From Rhodoferax sp. (lineage in GTDB: Bacteria > Pseudomonadota > Gammaproteobacteria > Burkholderiales > Burkholderiaceae_C): a stretch of 64,000 nt of DNA. The stretch's first letter is position 1. Each line of letters starts with the position of its first letter. Position numbers and translations under genes: made by a program. The notes below the pieces were generated by a model that saw nothing but the letters and a program-made list of their open reading frames with translations, made no database searches and was not told the origin of the DNA. Below, piece by piece: positions 61,717-64,000 of the stretch. Where the stretch lies: assembly GCA_019449595.1 (NCBI GenBank), contig JAGRPL010000004.1, positions 248,001 through 312,000 on the forward strand, read 5' to 3'.

Positions 61717-63714
61717 CTATATTTCCGTGAAGCGCGACATGTCCCGTGCCACTTCTTTTCCGTCTCTGTCGAAGACAACTCCATCACGCTGCTGAAGCCA
61801 AACGCCTCTAGCGATAAGCGTCTGAATGGCTTTTGTCACCCTATAGGGCTTGGCGCCTATTGCTTCTGCGACTTGAACATGGATTCCGGGCTTCCACGGC
61901 TGAGGAGTTAGCGCATCGCTGACCGACTTCAAAAAATCTTCACTCTCAGTGTGGCTGGGCTGTGCTGCCGGTCCGGCAACAGGAGCGGGAGTGGGGAGAT
62001 CACGTTTACCGTCGGCGGGATGGCCCTGTACTCCCCACTTTGATCCCATCACGATCGCGACTTTCATCATCTGTGTCTCGGAAACTTTAGTGGAACCAGG
62101 ACTTCCGACTGCTTGCGAGATTGCTGCCCAGCATTCGTCCATGAAGATGTCTGTAATTTTGGCTAGGTCGATGGCCACCACATCTTGATGCTTGAACGCA
62201 CAGGTTCCATAGATTCGAGCGACTGCAACGTATGCTAGGAGCCCACGCCATGCAGATAGGTGCTGTCCTTGCGCGGATCGTCTTGCCTTGTGCGAACGAA
62301 CGATTGTGCTTTCGGCCGCGCGGATAAGCGATGCGACAACTGGCCACGCATTTAGCGGGAATGTCTCTGAATAGACGATCTGGTAGGCCTCTGGTGTACG
62401 CAGATGCTTCTGGCGGAGTTTCGATGATTTGATTGGATTTTTGAGAAGAAGTGCCACAGAGCCAGCTGCAATCGCAAGTGGAGAAAGTATCCTGGCTTCG
62501 GGCCGACCTTCGTTCTTGTAGAAATTAGTGCGCCGCTCGTAGAACCAATCATGGCGCAGCAAAATCTCTTCGATGCTTCGCTGAATTCGATCTGTTGCGT
62601 GAAGGGCGGCTGGTTCTACGGCGCTTTGGTTGTTTGTGGCGCGAATCACTTGATCGCGGACGGTCTCATCTTGAGAGACGATAACCTTGACAAGGAGGGT
62701 TCTTTGTTCGTTGGCCGGGGGCGTCGATGTCGCGTAATGGCGGTGTATTGATTCCGTTGTTTGAAGCCCGTTTACGATCTGAATGTCTCGAAGCTTGAGT
62801 GTCTTTCCCACTAACGACGCACTCGTGGCGAGAATGGTGACGCCGTTGTTTAGCCACCAGAAGTTTGGTGCAGCATTGGTGGCAAGCGTCTCCGAAATGT
62901 CTGCATTTACTAGGTTCACTCCCAGATACGCGCGGACGTTCGAGTCGAACAAGTAACGACGAAGGTGGCCTTTCTCGTCTTGCACAAATGTGCAGTAGTC
63001 CTTAAGTTTTGCTAGAACCACGTAGCCTTCTTGACCGGCGGTGAGGCATTCTTGAACTGGTAGGTCTAAGGCAAAGCTTTTGACTTCTCGATGAAGCTCC
63101 ACAAGCTCGGTTGCGCCTAGCGCAGTGAACGTCGCGACTGAGGCACTGAAGTATGAGTTCAGCAGATCGGTGAGTTGCTTCGCTCGCGCAGAGATGCTTT
63201 CTCCGAGAATTCCTGTATCACCACGAGAGGCGTAGATTATGTTGAAGGAAAGTGCTGGCCGGTAAAGAGACAACTGCCGAAAAGCGGCGAAGAACATGTC
63301 TCTGCAGAGTTTGATGTCGACCGAGTACTTCCCGGCAAGTTCTGCGTTCGACCGTGATAGATCAAAGAGTTCCTGCACAGAGGCAAGGATTGCGTCTAAG
63401 GGGGCCTGCTGAAATGTAGCGTGATGCTTGGAAGTAATGAGATAGACCTGAATCTCTGCGCCAGTACGTGGCCAAGAAAAATCGGTGGGATCAGTAAGTA
63501 GCCGACCATTGATTAAGACGTAAAAGCCGTCGATGCCTCCGTCGAGCGAGCCATCGGTCCATCCGAAGTCGATCTCCTCCTTCGAGAGATCGAAGTTCTT
63601 CAAAATTTGCTCGAGGACGAATCGCTCGAATAGTCCGCCTATGTCGATGCCTGGCGTCGTCGCCTGCATTTGTTGAAGGAGAGAGTCGATGAGTATTACG
63701 TCGTTTTTAGCCAA
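61717..63714 (-). CDS. AIPR family protein (putative abortive-infection type phage defence)
   Basis: A 665-residue protein. The N-terminus (to about residue 160) looks like a PD-(D/E)XK nuclease remnant or relative (GSLDGGIDGFYV, then AEIQVYLITSKHHATF, Lys96). The AIPR core follows: NFWWLNNGVTI (284-294), IVNGLQTTES (313-322) and ATNNQSAV (359-366), which I recognise as that family's motifs. The C-terminus (about 600-660, VQVAEAIGAKPYRVTKAIQTLIARGVW) resembles a winged helix. Such proteins have been linked to phage resistance. Codon use and GC are unlike its neighbours, so recent acquisition is likely. It stands alone, with no partner gene in view. ATG 63714 is the start. Confidence 0.82.
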   Translation of the reverse strand: MAKNDVILIDSLLQQMQATTPGIDIGGLFERFVLEQILKNFDLSKEEIDFGWTDGSLDGGIDGFYVLINGRLLTDPTDFSWPRTGAEIQVYLITSKHHATFQQAPLDAILASVQELFDLSRSNAELAGKYSVDIKLCRDMFFAAFRQLSLYRPALSFNIIYASRGDTGILGESISARAKQLTDLLNSYFSASVATFTALGATELVELHREVKSFALDLPVQECLTAGQEGYVVLAKLKDYCTFVQDEKGHLRRYLFDSNVRAYLGVNLVNADISETLATNAAPNFWWLNNGVTILATSASLVGKTLKLRDIQIVNGLQTTESIHRHYATSTPPANEQRTLLVKVIVSQDETVRDQVIRATNNQSAVEPAALHATDRIQRSIEEILLRHDWFYERRTNFYKNEGRPEARILSPLAIAAGSVALLLKNPIKSSKLRQKHLRTPEAYQIVYSETFPLNAWPVVASLIRAAESTIVRSHKARRSAQGQHLSAWRGLLAYVAVARIYGTCAFKHQDVVAIDLAKITDIFMDECWAAISQAVGSPGSTKVSETQMMKVAIVMGSKWGVQGHPADGKRDLPTPAPVAGPAAQPSHTESEDFLKSVSDALTPQPWKPGIHVQVAEAIGAKPYRVTKAIQTLIARGVWLQQRDGVVFDRDGKEVARDMSRFTEI

Positions 63715-63971
63715 AATGGGACTTTCTTAAACATGTGTTCGAGCGTGAAAAATTGGCACCGAAATTGTTCTTTTTGCCTATAAACGCTAAGGTAATTTCA
63801 CACTCTAGTCGGGTGCGTATATTTAGCCTATCCCCCAAATGGGTGAGTTTGCGATGACATCCGACCCTGCACGCAACCCTATGAACGCTTGGGGGCGGGC
63901 CCTCAGTCGCCATCTGCCCAAGCTGTCACCTGCGTTCAGACGGCGCCCCACCTGCCGGCGACAATAGATGC
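63715..63971. other. Intergenic region upstream of the AIPR gene
   Basis: The first 130 bp are AT-richer and hold the AIPR promoter region. From about 63840 the GC-rich backbone resumes. A 37-codon frame (63854-63967) has no recognisable content. I see no direct repeat matching the ubiD side, so the element edges are not defined. Confidence 0.5.
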
Positions 63972-64000
63972 ATGGACTTTGCACATTCCTCCCGGGCGCA
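63972..64000 (+). CDS. Start of a next gene (partial, unidentified)
   Basis: ATG 63972 begins an open frame (MDFAHSSRA...) cut by the window end. A GACAAT box (63960-63965) lies six bases upstream, as for several genes in this window with short leaders. Too little remains to name it. Confidence 0.3.

Noticed and set aside
61512..61787. 91-codon minus-strand frame overlapping the AIPR 3' end
   Set aside because: It overlaps the AIPR gene in another frame and shows no motif.
63854..63967. 37-codon frame before the window end
   Set aside because: Arg/Pro-rich, no ribosome site; probably chance.

Overview
The window reads as a chromosomal segment of a GC-rich betaproteobacterium. Gene content and order point to Burkholderiales, most likely family Comamonadaceae (Acidovorax, Rhodoferax or Polaromonas type). 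The reasons are the ribF-ileS-lspA block, the paired DUF6502/DUF5666 genes, the DUF1631 and DUF1653 genes, the trxB/Crp-like/ftsK/lolA arrangement, and a small dispersed palindromic repeat (core GCTAY...RTAGC followed by TGTCTGCGCA) that occurs at eight places. I saw no rRNA, tRNA, CRISPR array or insertion sequence.

Layout. 1-3.7 kb: end of an SDR oxidoreductase, then a rhombosortase facing a subtilase that carries a GlyGly-CTERM-like tail; upstream of the subtilase, in the same operon, is a lipoprotein that looks like a free-standing copy of the subtilase prodomain. 3.8-6.8 kb: an EamA transporter, a quinone oxidoreductase and an outer-membrane beta-barrel. 6.8-10.8 kb: a polyamine-type ABC importer. 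10.9-16.2 kb: lspA, ileS, ribF, and a divergent HNH protein. 16.3-18.6 kb: a DUF1631 protein closed by a strong bidirectional terminator. 18.7-25.8 kb: the type IV minor pilin operon pilE-fimT-pilV-pilW-pilX-pilY1. 25.9-28 kb: a DUF6502/DUF5666 pair. 28-30.4 kb: two acyl-CoA dehydrogenases. 30.5-35.3 kb: purN, DUF1653, an RsmB/NOP methyltransferase, a desaturase, two small proteins, rpmG and rpmB. 35.5-41.1 kb: trxB, a Crp-like regulator, ftsK, lolA and DUF1345. 41.1-44.2 kb: DNA alkylation repair (Ada/AlkA fusion, Ogt) with an EamA transporter. 44.2-49.4 kb: phosphomannomutase, waaC, waaA and a TolC-like protein. 49.4-55.4 kb: a rhodanese, a Pcm-like methyltransferase and a TetR-controlled RND efflux pump. 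55.7-61.4 kb: ubiU-ubiV-trhA-ubiT-DGC protein-ubiX-ubiD. 61.7-63.7 kb: a lower-GC AIPR-type gene that looks horizontally acquired.

How the parts work together. The ubi block combines the oxygen-independent hydroxylation genes (ubiU, ubiV, ubiT) with the decarboxylation pair (ubiX, ubiD). It is preceded by a near-consensus FNR box placed 41.5 bp from a predicted start site, so it looks like a module for making ubiquinone without oxygen. The pilus genes supply the minor pilins and the PilY1 tip protein. The subtilase group looks like a secreted protease with its own C-terminal sorting enzyme and a membrane-anchored candidate inhibitor.

The most unusual observations are the prodomain-like lipoprotein beside its protease; the use of the dispersed repeat as coding material (it makes the hydrophobic core of the LolA signal peptide, adds residues to WaaA, IleS and the PotA-like ATPase, and supplies the stop codons of purN and the alkA-type gene); the FNR-linked ubiquinone cluster; and the lone AIPR gene next to a repeat copy. 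All assignments come from reading motifs and translations by eye; no database search was run.
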